A stretch of DNA of 64,000 nt, taken from the NCBI GenBank assembly GCA_030549335.1, contig JAUKPH010000026.1:1860001-1924000 (forward strand), given 5' to 3'. The notes beneath the pieces are model-generated. The model was not told where the DNA came from and did no database searches. It saw only the letters and a program-made list of their open reading frames with translations. This document shows positions 1-11,300 of the stretch, piece after piece. Position 1 is the stretch's first letter, and each line of letters begins with the position of its first letter. Source of the DNA: Pontederia crassipes. Lineage: Eukaryota > Streptophyta > Magnoliopsida > Commelinales > Pontederiaceae. The position numbers and the translations under genes were made by a program.

Positions 1-5
1 TTTCT

Positions 6-742
6 TTGGAAGTCTATGAAGAGAAGAGGTTTTTCGGACCTTTGGATACTTTGCATAAAGAGATGCATTACCACTTCCTCCTCCATTCTCGTCAAGGCTG
101 TTCGCGGGCACCTCTCTTATTCATAATTGCAGCTGATGCTCTATATCTGTCGAGCAGGACTTATCTCTGGATTCTCCTCCCCCAAAACGAGCAACACTAT
201 CCTTCCTCTTTTGCAATATGTCGTTGATACTCTCTTCTTCATTGAGGGTTCGATCAATGAGGCGAGGAAGATTGCTATCATGTTGGAATTATTGGAGGAT
301 TTCTCGGGGCTGGCTGTCAACTACTCGAAATCATTATTCATCCCTTTTGGCCAGTTGACAGAGGAGGTAACAAGGATTGTGACTGAGCTTCAAACTCCTC
401 GAGGTGAGTTGCTGCTGGTCTACCTTGGTCTTCCATTACCGGATGGTCTGGTAAGTTCGAATGCTGGAATCCTGTCATCAGTCAGATGGATTCCAAATTA
501 TAAAATTGGAACACAAGACTTCTGTCCAGAAGGGGATGGTTGATCCTACTTAATTCTGTCCTTTCGGCATTACCAACATATTTTATGTTGGTTCTTCCGC
601 TTCCCAGGAAGACTGAGCAGCCGATGGACAACATTAGAAGGAATTTCCATTGGAAGAGTGCAAGTGGAAATAATAGATCTATTCACTTGGTGGAGTAGCA
701 GAGTGTTTGTAGACCAAAGAAGGAAGGCGGTCTGGGCATTCT
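6..742 (+). pseudogene. L1 LINE reverse transcriptase remnant (ORF2 middle)
   Basis: The segment GCSRAPLLFIIAADAL matches the plant LINE RT block that normally reads QGCPLSPLLFILAADAL. It is followed by VVDTLFFIEGS, the place of the catalytic F/Y-A-D-D box; the first catalytic aspartate is replaced by valine here. The next passage (LLEDFSGLAVNYSKS.FIPFG) is the conserved RT block after the active site. The frame changes around 130-230 and again after 540, with stops. The RT would have copied its own RNA at the target site by target-primed reverse transcription. This copy cannot encode a working enzyme. Confidence 0.8.
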
Positions 743-1078
743 TGACGTAGCGGGGGATCACAAAGTGGAGGAGATTACAACTTTCGGACGAATCTCGAAA
801 GAGGTTGATGATTCAAAGCACCATCAATAGCTTGATAAACTCGGAATCCACCGAGGCTCGGAATCTACCGAGAAATAAAACCACACATGTTTAATGAATG
901 ATTGGATAATAATTGAACTACCAATAACAAAAGAGTTCATGCCTATTTATAGGCATTTTACAATCAATTCTAAACTAATTTAAAAGATAACAATACTAAC
1001 TAATAGATTCTAACTAATATAAAAAGATAAATATAACAACAATAACTAATAGAATATATTTTTATCTCTCCTACATCA
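743..1078 (-). repeat. 3' LTR of the gag-only gypsy element
   Basis: 336 bp. On the minus strand it begins TGATGTAGGAGAG and ends CTACGTCA. It is repeated with few differences at 2206-2527, and a truncated relative forms the solo LTR at 13607-13895. Confidence 0.9.
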
Positions 1079-1085
1079 GTCTCCC

Positions 1086-1948
1086 TTACTTCAAAAGAGT
1101 TCGACCTCGAACTCTGAAAATTGAATCTGGAGGACCATGTTTCACATCTTGTTGTGGTCTTGTCTTCTTTTTCAACTTATCATATAAATCATTTAAACCA
1201 TTCACCACCAAATAACAACATATTGTCTTCAAATCTTGACTTGAAAATGCAATCCGCATAAAATATTTGGTGTTGGCAAAAATTTTCATGCATAGTACAT
1301 CAATTTGAAGCATTTGAAGTAGATCTTTTTTGTTAGTTGACGAATTTAGTTCTAAGATTTCATCCACCTCTTGAACAAATCTATCTTCTTTTGACTCAGA
1401 AGAAAAATTCAAAATAATCAACTCTTCAGTATTTGGATGGATCTTGATATCTTCAATAGTATCTGGCAATTCTTCAATTGGAGTTGTAACAAAATCTAAA
1501 AGCAATTGATCTTCACAAGATTTTATAGATTCTGGAGTCTCGGCCATTTTATTGATTATATTCTTCAATCGTTGTTGAACTTTCTCAATCGAATTATTGA
1601 TGTTCTTCAAATGAACTTGCACATCTTGCAATAAATTTTGCCTCTCTTGTTGATATCTGCTTGATTGCTGAAAAACAAGATAATGATATGATGAAGGTAA
1701 AAAATATTCGATGAGTATTTTTTTCAACTTTCTCCATGTCTGAATAGATTGTTTGTGATAACAAACTCGTAATTGTTTATTATCTTTCACCAAGAAAGTG
1801 CTATGCCTGAAAATTTGTTGGCCACTAATTTGGCCTGTTGAGATTCTGGAATATCCCAATAATCAAAGAAGTGATAAACCTTAGAAATCCAGTGTAAAAA
1901 TTCATCAACATGAAAATAATCATTAAATGACGGTGGTTCTGTCCTCAT
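1086..1948 (-). pseudogene. Ty3/gypsy gag remnant of the non-autonomous element
   Basis: From the ATG at 1948 the minus strand reads MRTEPPSFNDYFHVDEFLHW, then YWDIPESQQAKLVANKFSG, the usual start of a plant gypsy capsid (Retrotrans_gag) domain. A frameshift near 1800 moves the reading to the 257-codon frame that ends at 1086. That frame carries QSIQTWRKLKKILIEYFLP, matching the family passage IRTWRKMKKLLRGRFLP. The C-terminal part (about residues 110-257) is acidic and ends PDSIFRVRGRTLLK beside the purine tract, resembling the last residues of plant gypsy pol. Gag would form the virus-like particle packaging element RNA. The frameshift makes this copy defective. Confidence 0.75.
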
Positions 1949-2191
1949 GTTGTTAGTTAAAATAACAAAAAAAAAAGATAAAAATAATATAAACTAACAA
2001 ATCATGAGAGAGAAAGAAAAAGAATGATAAGGATGCAACGAATTGGAGATAACAAAGAGGAGAAAACAAAAATAAAGGATGAATAAGTTTTGAATGATAA
2101 GAAAAAAAAAATAAAACAAAAAAAATAAAATAATAAATGGATGATGGGGGAGAAGACGAGCACCAAAACGAAGAGGTAAATCTCCTCGAAG

Positions 2192-2203
2192 GCTCTGATA
2201 CCA
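2192..2203 (-). other. Primer-binding site (methionine tRNA type)
   Basis: On the minus strand this reads TGGTATCAGAGC, two bases inside the LTR that starts at 2206. It fixes the element's orientation as minus. Confidence 0.85.
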
Positions 2204-2205
2204 CT

Positions 2206-2527
2206 TGACGCAGCGGGGGATCCCAAAGTGGAGGAGATTACAACTTTCGGACGAATCTCGAAAGAGGTTGATGATTCAAAGCACCATCAATAGCTTGATA
2301 AACTCGGAATCCACCGAGGCTCGGAATCCACCGAGAAATAAAACCACACAGGTTTAATGAATGATTGGATAATAATTGAACTACCAATAACAAAAGAGTT
2401 CATGCCTATTTATAGGCATTTTACAATCAAATCTAAACTAATTTAAAAGATAACAATACTAACTAATATAAAAAGATAAATATAACAACAATAACTAATA
2501 GAATATATTTTTATCTCTCCTACATAA
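2206..2527 (-). repeat. 5' LTR of the gag-only gypsy element
   Basis: 322 bp direct copy of 743-1078. Its outer end reads TACATAA where the other LTR reads TACATCA. It is followed by the target-site copy GTTCT and the resumed LINE coding sequence. Confidence 0.9.
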
Positions 2528-2532
2528 GTTCT

Positions 2533-3552
2533 TGACCTACGAATTTTCAACGAGGCGTTACTTTGCAAGAAGGGCTGTCAGATCATGGCTGTGAACAAGG
2601 GTTTAATATTTGAAATAATTAATGTGTGTCATGGGAGAAGGATGTGGGATGAGAGTTTCCTACGACACTGTGGGGTGTCATCCTTTTGGCTAGGCGTAAT
2701 TTTGATCTTACACAAGACATGACCATATTTCAAACCTCAAATTGGCCCGGGCAAGGAATTCCTTTTTTGGAAAGATGATTGGCTACAATCTGGTTCCCTG
2801 ACCTCGATATTTCTAGACTGTTTGCGGTCGCTCGTGACGAGGAGAGCACCATTGCTGATGTCTGGTGCTATCCGGAGGACTCGACACAGGGCTGCTGGTC
2901 TCCATGTTTCTCCTCCCCTCTTTCAGATCGGGGAACTAATGAATTTTGAGAACTTCTCAATGCAGTCTCTATGACTTATCGTACTAATTCTATGGAGGAT
3001 GGCTGGATCTGGAACAACGGTAACTTTGGGGTCAGTTCTGCCTATGGGATGCTGCTGGGTCAATCGCATTGCAGTGATGAAAATTTCCTGGCTGTTTGTT
3101 GGAGGATCTGGCAGGCGACGCTCCCTTTAAAGATCAAGATTTTCTTATGACAACTTAGGAGGGGCAGAATTCTCACAGCAAAGTACCTGGCTAGGCTGGT
3201 GGAATCGTCCTCAACGTGCGGCATTTGTCATGATGCGAATGAGAATACCGAATACCTGTTTTTCCAGTGTAGAGGATCGTGTCAAGTATGGTCCATGCTG
3301 AACATTTCCAATATCTCAACATCTTTGGAGGGTGATTTCTGGATTTCATTTAGAAGAGGGGGACAACAGAGTGACATGATCAGATGCAGATCCAGAAGGG
3401 AGGTGAGAATAACTTGTGTGACACTGGGCGATTTGGCTACAAAGGAATATTCCGGTGTTTCAAGGTGGCTTCAGTTATGCAGAAAATATTATCCCTCACA
3501 TCAGGACTTTGACCAGGGATTGGCGCCTCTTGGGTTAGATTTTGGGTGGTGA
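2533..3552 (+). pseudogene. L1 LINE ORF2 C-terminus with zinc-binding RT domain (zf-RVT)
   Basis: The reading resumes DLRIFNEALLCK after the gypsy insertion. Further on it reads WIWNNGNFGVSSAYGMLLG and LPLKIKIFL, the zf-RVT domain. An in-frame stop at 3148-3150 (TTA TGA) replaces the tryptophan usually found after KIFL. The finger follows as CGICHDANENTEYLFFQC with a downstream VW, matching the family pattern CxxC...HLFFxC...VW. Sequence after about 3400 is frameshifted. The domain is thought to bind nucleic acid during reverse transcription. This is a dead copy. Confidence 0.8.
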
Positions 3553-3674
3553 TAACTTTTTATCATTTTCTCATCCTTGTGCTACTGGTATCTTGTGTTC
3601 CTGGGACCAGCTGACATCCCTTTTGGCAAGAATTGTATCCCTTTATACATTAAAAGTTTTAATTAAAGTGAGAT

Positions 3675-3721
3675 GGATGGTTAACAATTGGTTAATCATC
3701 CTTTTTTCCTTCTTAAAAAAA
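3675..3721 (+). other. LINE 3'-terminal stem-loop and A tail
   Basis: Arms GGATGGTTAAC and GGTTAATCATCC, then TTTTTTCCTTCTTAAAAAAA. Equivalent structures with different arm sequences end the LINEs at 5948-6409 and 10217-12510. Confidence 0.7.
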
Positions 3722-4156
3722 TGTCCTATCTAAAAAATCTGTCACAAATTTTCATTGTAATGGAGATGAGTGGATGTGATGCAAATCTACTGAGTTAATC
3801 TATATCTTAATTAAATTATCTATTTATATTTGTTCACTTAAGAAATAACTAAAGAATAATTTTCATTGACCAAAACTATCTTTAAAAGATAAATTATAGG
3901 AGTATTTATCTAGATCTAAGCACCTTGTATACCAAATAACTATCAGACCTAATAAAAGGTAAATCAAATAAAAGGAAATCTGCTCTAAAAAATAATAAAA
4001 GGAAATCTAATACATGGAAAATGAAACTAATGGACTATACTGAAGGTCCACAATTAAAGATCCATTACTATGATAAAAGGCCATAAAAGTAATCTTGTTC
4101 TACATCAAGATGCCTTGGGGTATATCCATTGGAAGGAAAATGTTTGATAAAGTGAT
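3722..4156. other. AT-rich non-coding stretch
   Basis: No coding, RNA or transposon signal recognised. It lies between the LINE tail and the TRIM-like element. If the missing first exon of the chaperone gene were here it should encode a basic mitochondrial presequence; none was seen. Confidence 0.5.
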
Positions 4157-4604
4157 TGATATTAACAAAAAATATAAATGTCTACATGATTATGAAAACA
4201 TAAGCAAGATATTATTAGTAACAAAAGTTCAAAAATCTTAAACACAATATCTACTACTTTTTTTTTGAGAGGTACAATATCTACTACTAATTTGTTCGTT
4301 CGAGAGGACAAATCTCCATAATAAAATAGTCGGCACGGAGTGGACAAACTCCAATTACAAAGTTGATAAATACATCCCAAAGATTCAAAATAAAGCTAGA
4401 ACTCATCAGTGCATTTATAATATGAAAAAGGTTTGTTTCTTTCAAAAATAATATGAAGGGTTAGTTATTACAGTTATATGACATAACTAATGAAGGACAT
4501 GAACATAAGTTGTAGCTACCCATTATATCTTTTTTTGAGAAGACCATTATATTCTTAATCAGCCACTATGTTTTCTACTAATACAAAGTTGTAGCAACAA
4601 TACA
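4157..4604 (-). repeat. 3' LTR of the TRIM-like element
   Basis: 448 bp, against 369 bp for the partner LTR. The surplus is explained by insertions at 4258-4288, 4427-4457 and 4529-4552. Confidence 0.7.
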
Positions 4605-4942
4605 CCCTCCTAAAAAAGTTGATTGATAATTTTCTATAAGCACACTGTTGATGTCTCTAAACTCCAGAGATTATATCTTGGAGTGGAGATGTTGGAAAGA
4701 ATGCTTAGACCATAATGAACTTTCAGCTTTATCTTCGTCTTGTGAAATTAAGTTCTCTCCAATGTGCATGAAAGTTGGTTTCACCTACATGTATGTTGTT
4801 TTTTGTGCTTCCAATGATGTTGTATCTGCTCTCATACAAACTATGATTTGTAATTTGGATATCAATGCTCCAAACTGTTGAAAGATTGAATCGAATGGTA
4901 CTAGGTGGATATCTGTTGGGATCTTTGTGACTCTGATATCAA

Positions 4943-5311
4943 TGATAGAAATAAAAATATAAATATCTACATGACTGGAAAATAGAAATAAGATATTGTT
5001 ACTCGTGCAAGTGCACGAATCTTAAACACAATAATTACTATATGGAGTGAACTAATTTGAAGTTAGAGAGGACATATCTTCATAATAAAATAGTCTATAT
5101 TGAGTGGACTAAACTTAGACTACATAGTTGATAAATTATTTCAAAGATTCTAAATAAAGTTACATCAATGTATTCATAGCTTGAAAAGTTAGTTACTACA
5201 ACTATATAACATAATTAATAATGGTGAACTTGATCACAAAAGTTGTAACAACCCATTATACTCTTAATCAGCTGACTCTCTTTCCAATTAATACAAAGCG
5301 GTGTCGTATCA
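4943..5311 (-). repeat. 5' LTR of the TRIM-like element
   Basis: 369 bp. It shares many stretches with 4157-4604, for example AATAAAATAGTC, AATACAAAG and CTCTTAATCAGC versus TTCTTAATCAGC. Confidence 0.7.
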
Positions 5312-5326
5312 GTGTTTTGTTTTCAG

Positions 5327-8300
5327 ATTTAGGGTTTCCGCACACCTTAACAGAGATGTACAAACATTATTGTTCTTCTCAGTATAAAACAGTTGAAAAG
5401 CACTTGACGATTCAAAAGATTCATCGTGTTTCGAGTTCATGTTGTTACTGCAATTCAGTTCCCTTTGTACCCCATTATTTTCTTTTCCAAACAATTGGTC
5501 ATTCTTATTACAGGTTACATTGAATGCTTTGTTTTGGTCTAAACCTCGTTCATTTGCTTTGGCACACAACTCAACTTTGAGGATAGAGGAACCTCAGTAT
5601 GAGGGCATCAAGCGTTTGATACTCAAGCTAATGTTGTTTTATAGTACGCAAAGCAAATCCATCAGAGGAGCAAATGTAGTCTACCGACGCATAATCTCCC
5701 AAGTTGACAAAACTGCTATCTATAATGGTGTGCGTTCTACACACTTCTCTTCTTCACACTTAATATATAAAGTTAGTTACCAACTTATTATATCTTTGTA
5801 TATGGGATCATCAACAAGAATTATCAATTAACGACTGATGTGAGTAGTTATTACTGGTTTTACAACTTTTCAATGGACTTTTGGCCAATGTAATTGTTCG
5901 TTTTAAAATTTGAATATAAAAAGATAAATTACATCTTTTAGTCTTCCTGTTTTTTTTGTTTTTTTTGAGGGAAAAAAGGATGTCAGTCAAAGTTGTGATT
6001 GACATCCAGGTATATATATAAATCACTGTGGAATGGTGAACATGTACAAATGTAGGCTCTCATGAGGAGAGCATGAACAAAAGAAGGCGCAAGTCACCTA
6101 ACGAAACCCCCAATCCTGATGGAGGAAAGAAGGGTGATGTACATGGCTCCCCACAAAAGATAATGAGGTTGTGCTGGAGCCAAATGGCCCAGGCTCCGGC
6201 CAAAAAGGTGGACAATAATACTCTCCAGCGCTGTCTCTATCTCTTCCGATCTCGAAGTGACTGCCAAAATATCTCCGGTGCTGTAGGGACTGTGTCAGTG
6301 GTAGTCACCCTCTGCCAAACCTCCGTAGCAACTGGGCACCGGAAGAAAAGATGGTGATGTCGTCTGGCACAGCATGCAAGATTTGTCACCGTGGGTTGCC
6401 CATATAGCCCTTTTAGTCTTCCCTTGACTTTTGAAGAAGAAATGTTTGCAAGATATTAGAAATAAGTTACTGCAAATTAACAGAAAAGTATAGTCCAGAT
6501 AAGGTAAGGATACATTCTTCTAAAAAAAGTAGTCTAAGGATATGTTTTATGCTAGGTATACCTTTTAAAGGTAAGGATATGTTTTTGACGGGAAGATGTC
6601 TAGAAGTTCTTTAACGGGAGAAAAGTGTTATATTGATAATATTATAATAGCAGCTATAAATTTGACAAGTGAGTGGGCGATGTTATAAAATATTTTGTAA
6701 TGAATAAAAAAATCCTTTATCGTCTCAAAAAAAAAGTCTTGATGATAATTGAGTTCCTTTTTGTTCAATACTAATAAAACATCCACAAACATATTGATGC
6801 AGGACAACCTTTAATTCATTGTGAGTGCAGGCGTTGGAAGACTAAGTTTATTTCAATTTCCTTTTATTCGATTTCTTTTATTAGCTTTTCCTTTTCTTAG
6901 TTTATTAAGAAACCTTTTCCTTTTATTAGTGTTTTTCCTTATCATAGTATGCTTGGGAAATCCATATGTTTGAATCCCTACAAAAGGCCTTGGATGGTTT
7001 TGTAATAGAGGATCTTTGGAATTATATGAATTTAATCTGACTTTTCAGATAAATATAATTTGATTGTCTTGATTGGTATCAGCACAAATAAATCGGATTG
7101 ATTTCCTTCCTCATCCTCAAGCCCTAATTTCTTTTCCATCCGCCGCCGCTACAGTTCCATCTTGCTACAGTAATTCGTCTGGTGCTACAGTGTATCGCTA
7201 CAGGAACTTGTTCCTGTTCTCCATCAACGCCACTGCATGTGCTCAGACCACAACTTGTGCTCGCCCGTTGCTGACGCCTGCCGCTGTGCATCGTTGCTGC
7301 CTGCCGCTGTGCATCGTTGCTGCCTGCTGCCGTACAGCGTTCCTACACATCTCCGCCCTGAACTCTGTTTGACATCGTGCCACCTCTGTTCACGACGACC
7401 CTCACGATGCCACCAGATCTGGTTCATTTCTGCCACTGCAGCTATCCACAGGAACCTGGCCACCAGATTTGTTTTATTTCTGCTGCTACAGTTGCCATCC
7501 TCAGCAAGCCGGCTTCTTCTGGTGCTTTCCAAACGAATTCCTATGCCTTGTCAGCAGCCTTTTCATCGCAGACACTGAGGCTCATTCAAACAATCGGCTA
7601 CTTTTGTTCCTTGCTGAATCTTTTGACAATTTAAGTACATACGAAAAGGGTCTGCAAAATTGAGTGCTAGCCTTTGAGAGCCACTTACACGAGTCATTAC
7701 AATTCACAATTGAGTCCCATATCTGCTTATTGTTCAGATTGTTCTTATCTGCTATTGCTTTAAATATTTTTTTTGAATTTCAGCCGTGGAATTATAATAT
7801 GCCGAGTCACTATGTTGACCACGGCAGTCTGTTATCTCGAACAGTCATGACCTTATCTTGACCTAGATGAGGGAACACTTAACCCATGGGAAATGAGGAC
7901 CTATCTGCCTTTTACCCTATGATCCTACCGAAACTCTTAGGAGATTCTTCCTTCAAAACCCCTCACAACCAAGGCATTCCTGAATACCAGGATGATTATG
8001 ACACTGACTCTTCATCCGCTAGCCTATGTAATAATGTTTCCCCAATCACACCTCGTCACATGGCGGCACCACATTGCCGACCCCCTCCAACAGTTAGGAC
8101 TTTTCCTATGCATCCCATGCATCACCTTGGATTACATCGAAGGCATGAATTCACAGCCCGTCCACAACATAATCACATGAACATGATGCGCCCTCATATT
8201 TCGATGACAACACATAAGGTGTAAGTAGATGCCCCATCCTTTGATAGAAAACTAGATCCAAGTCTTCCTCGATTGACTCACCAATATGGAAGATTACTTT

Positions 8301-11300
8301 GATTGGTACAATACGAGTGATGACCATTGAGTCCATTTCTAAATGGGTCTGCCAAACGTTATTGGCAAGGGCTGCAATGCAATGTAAAATGCCTTGGTCA
8401 CCCACCAATTACTCTATCAACAATAGTTGGAGGCATGGTTGGATCTTTATCAAGTCTCCTCTTCGATTTTAGAAAATATGGAACATTTCGAGGAAACGAA
8501 AAATAGGTGCCAACATAATGAGTCTAAGGGGGTTAAAATTTTTTTTTTTGAGGAGAAAAAAGGATGACATGTACAAAAAAGGCTCTCAAGAAGAGAGCAA
8601 CAAAAAGAGAGATGTACCAAAACCCCACTCTTGAAGAAGAAATGAGATATTGTGTACAATGCTCTCAACCTGACATCGCTCCTCACAAAAAATGATCTGG
8701 CCACGCTTGAGCCATATGGCTAGGGCCAAGTGCCCGCCTTGCTGCCGCTTGGCAAAAACACGAAGAGGCTGCCAAAAAGTCTTCGGAGTGGATGGAAAGT
8801 TGCTCGTCATGCTCGACTGTCTCCACACCTCTGTGGACACCGGACATGTGAAAAATAGATGGGTGATGTCAACTAGATTTGTCAATCATTTATGCTCAAG
8901 CTTAACCCACAGTTCCAAGATTGAAACTTAGCTCTGATGTCATATGTAACATCCTCGCACTTGCGTATGACATGGTACACTTTGGATCTTGGCTCACATG
9001 GCTTTATCAAAATGCGTCCTACCATGATAAGGCCATGCTACCATATATACCCATCATTTTTTCCGTGACTTATGCATGTGAGACTAATTCAAGATATGCC
9101 TCATGCATCAAAGAAAATGAAATTACAGAAGTATGATTCCCTAGACAATGCTTTTTCTAAAGCCCTCAAATTGAATCCTTCAAAGGCTCTAAAAATCGTC
9201 ATGTTATCGATCCACGTGGATAATGACTTCCACCTAGTCCAGTTGGTCCAACGTCGACACCAATGCCGGGGACTCATTCGCCCCCTCCCCTTCAAGAACT
9301 TGTACTTGCTACCATTGTCATAGTTCAGGGCATGTTGCTTCTCAATGTCCTCATCACATATGTTGATTGTCAACTCAGAGTTACTGGATGCCTCCCTTGA
9401 TCATTCAGATAACATGTATGAAGATGTTGATCCTTGTTTCGAACCTTTTGACAATGAAGATTTATCCTCAACTGCAACACATCTTCATGTGATGCGAATT
9501 CTATCCACTCCTCCCCTAGGCAATGAGTGGAAGCTCATGACACCTTTCCATACCATCATCAAACAAGAAGGTAAAAGTTGTAAACTTCTTATCGACAATA
9601 GGAATTCCCAAAATATTATTTCTACATACGGTGTTAAACTCATGAATCTCTCGGTCGAGCCACCCCAACGACCATACTCAGTCCATTGGGTTAATCAAAT
9701 GAGCATTCCTGTGTCGGAACGTTGTCTAGTACTAGTTACTTTAGGGTCCTACTTGGCCCACATTTGGTGTGAGATGGATGTCAGCCATATTATTCTTGGG
9801 CGTCCTTGGATTTATGATATGGATGCACATAACGAAAGATGTTATAATTCTTACTCCAAGTTTCAAGGAAGACTATCAAACTTAACCTATTACCGCCTTC
9901 TCTATCCAATTGTTCTCCATCATCTTCGCCTCCCGAGACACTTCCTTCGCAATCATTGCACTTAATGTCTCCTAGAGAGTTGGCTCATGTTAGTGATCGA
10001 TGGGCCTGTCTTATGTCAAGGAAGTTCTTGACACTTCGGCCATAGATCATCCTAATCCTCCAACCTTAGCTCATCTCCTTGATGAATTAAAGGATATCAC
10101 TCTGGATGATCTTCTAGATGAATTACCACCATTAAAGGGTAAATTACACGGATCGTCCCCCAACTTTAGGTCAATATTTCAACGGTCCCCCAACTTCAAT
10201 TTGTAACTAGATTGTCGCCTTTCACAGCATATATTAGTGACCTCAATGGCGAGGGGTCCCCTAGCCCCGACGGCTTCCCGGCTTTTTGTATAAAGAGTTC
10301 TGGTCCGTGGTGCGGGAGGACGTCATGACAGTGATCCGAGAGTTCACCAGGAATCGAGGCTTTGAGCGCATGAACTAGTTCCTACTATTCATGCTCCCAA
10401 AGCGCACGCCAGTAGAGTGGTGGACTTTCGGCCGATCGCCTATCCAATGCCATCTATCTCTTAGTGGCTCGGGTACTGGCGAAATCGGCTTCGAGAGGTG
10501 CTTCCCGACCTCATTCATCTTGCTCAGTCGACTTTCATACATGGTCGGTCCATCACCGACAGCTACACCATGGCCTCGGAGATCCTTGTGCATTCAAAGC
10601 GGAGGAGACGTCTTGCCTTCCTCTGGAAGGTCAATTTCTTGTCACTCCTTGCAGGTGCTTCCCGGAGATTTGGATTTCTGGATGAAGTAGTGCATCACTA
10701 CCGCTTCCTTTTCGGTCCTGTTCAACGGGTCAACGGCAAGGGGCTGGGTACAGCCACAGCGGGGAGTCCGTAAGGGGTGCCCTCTCGTGCCTATGCTCTT
10801 CACGCGCCAGATGCACTCAGGAGGCATGTCAGGCCGACCTTTTCAGCGGCTTTGGCGGCAGGCTAGTGTCTTTGCTGTAGTTTGCGGATGACATCACCTT
10901 CTTCGTGGAGGGGTCAGAGCTCAAGGCCAGACGGGTGGTCATCTTGGTGGAGATGTTCGGGGCAGCCTCGGCCTCGAGATCAACCATGCCAAATCCACTT
11001 TTATTCCATTTGGCATGGTGGCGGAGGGTGCCTTGCGCTGCGCTGCGGAGTTGCGCACCCCGGCAGTGCCTTGCTCATCACATATCTAGGACTCCCCTCT
11101 CTTGGACCATCATATTGGCTCTCGGAGGTGGACCCCAGTCATTGAGCGGTTGGAGCACCGCCTTCAGGGTTGGAGTTCTTGACTTCTATCTAGTGGGGGA
11201 CGTGTGGTTCTACTTCGTTCTGTCCTCTCATCACTCCCGATCTATTATCACGGATTAATTCATTGAGGAGCAGGTTTTTTTGGTAGGGATGCGGCCCTAC

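Larger units (their letters stand above)
743..2527 (-). mobile_element. Non-autonomous Ty3/gypsy LTR element (gag only) inserted in the LINE
   Basis: Two direct LTRs (743-1078 and 2206-2527) flank about 1.1 kb. The left flank ATTCT (738-742) and right flank GTTCT (2528-2532) form a 5-bp target-site duplication with one mismatch. On the minus strand the 5' LTR is followed by a primer-binding site TGGTATCAGAGC (methionine tRNA type), and a purine run AAGTAAGGGAGAC precedes the 3' LTR at 1079. The LTR reads TGATGTAGGAG...TACGTCA. The internal region encodes a gag part fused directly to a short tail like the 3' end of plant gypsy polyproteins, so protease, RT, RNase H and integrase are missing: an internal-deletion derivative. 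Confidence 0.9.
1..3721 (+). mobile_element. L1-type LINE retrotransposon, 5' end outside the window, split by a gypsy insertion
   Basis: Two blocks, 1-742 and 2528-3721, read as one decayed L1 LINE once the element at 743-2527 is removed. The coding text GGLGILD ends at 746 and resumes at about 2531 as DLRIFNEALLCK, a typical plant L1 passage. The 5' block holds reverse transcriptase (RT) motifs and the 3' block the zinc-binding C-terminal domain. The 3' end at 3675-3701 is a stem-loop (GGATGGTTAAC / GGTTAATCATCC) followed by TTTTTTCCTTCT and an A tail. The 5' target-site duplication lies outside the window, so length and age are unknown. Confidence 0.85.
4157..5311 (-). mobile_element. TRIM-like short non-autonomous LTR retrotransposon
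   Basis: Two related blocks in direct orientation (4157-4604 and 4943-5311) flank only about 340 bp. Both start TGATA and end in A-rich TG..CA style. The minus strand next to the right LTR reads TTGATATCAGAG, a degenerate primer-binding site, and the left internal edge reads TAGGAGGG, a short polypurine tract. Flanks GTGAT (4152-4156) and GTGTT (5312-5316) fit a 5-bp target-site duplication with one mismatch. No coding capacity is recognised in the internal part. The right end lies 15 bp before the splice acceptor of the exon at 5327. The left LTR is longer because of three tiny insertions described separately. Confidence 0.75.

Noticed and set aside
6711-6740. Another LINE-tail micro-insertion (ATCCTTTATCGTCTC plus A run)
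   Set aside because: No flanking target duplication could be found, so it is not counted with the three supported cases.
7073-7634. Overlapping Cys/Ala/Leu-rich frames on both strands
   Set aside because: They lie in the non-coding leader of the gypsy element between primer site and gag, with short tandem repeats; no protein signal.
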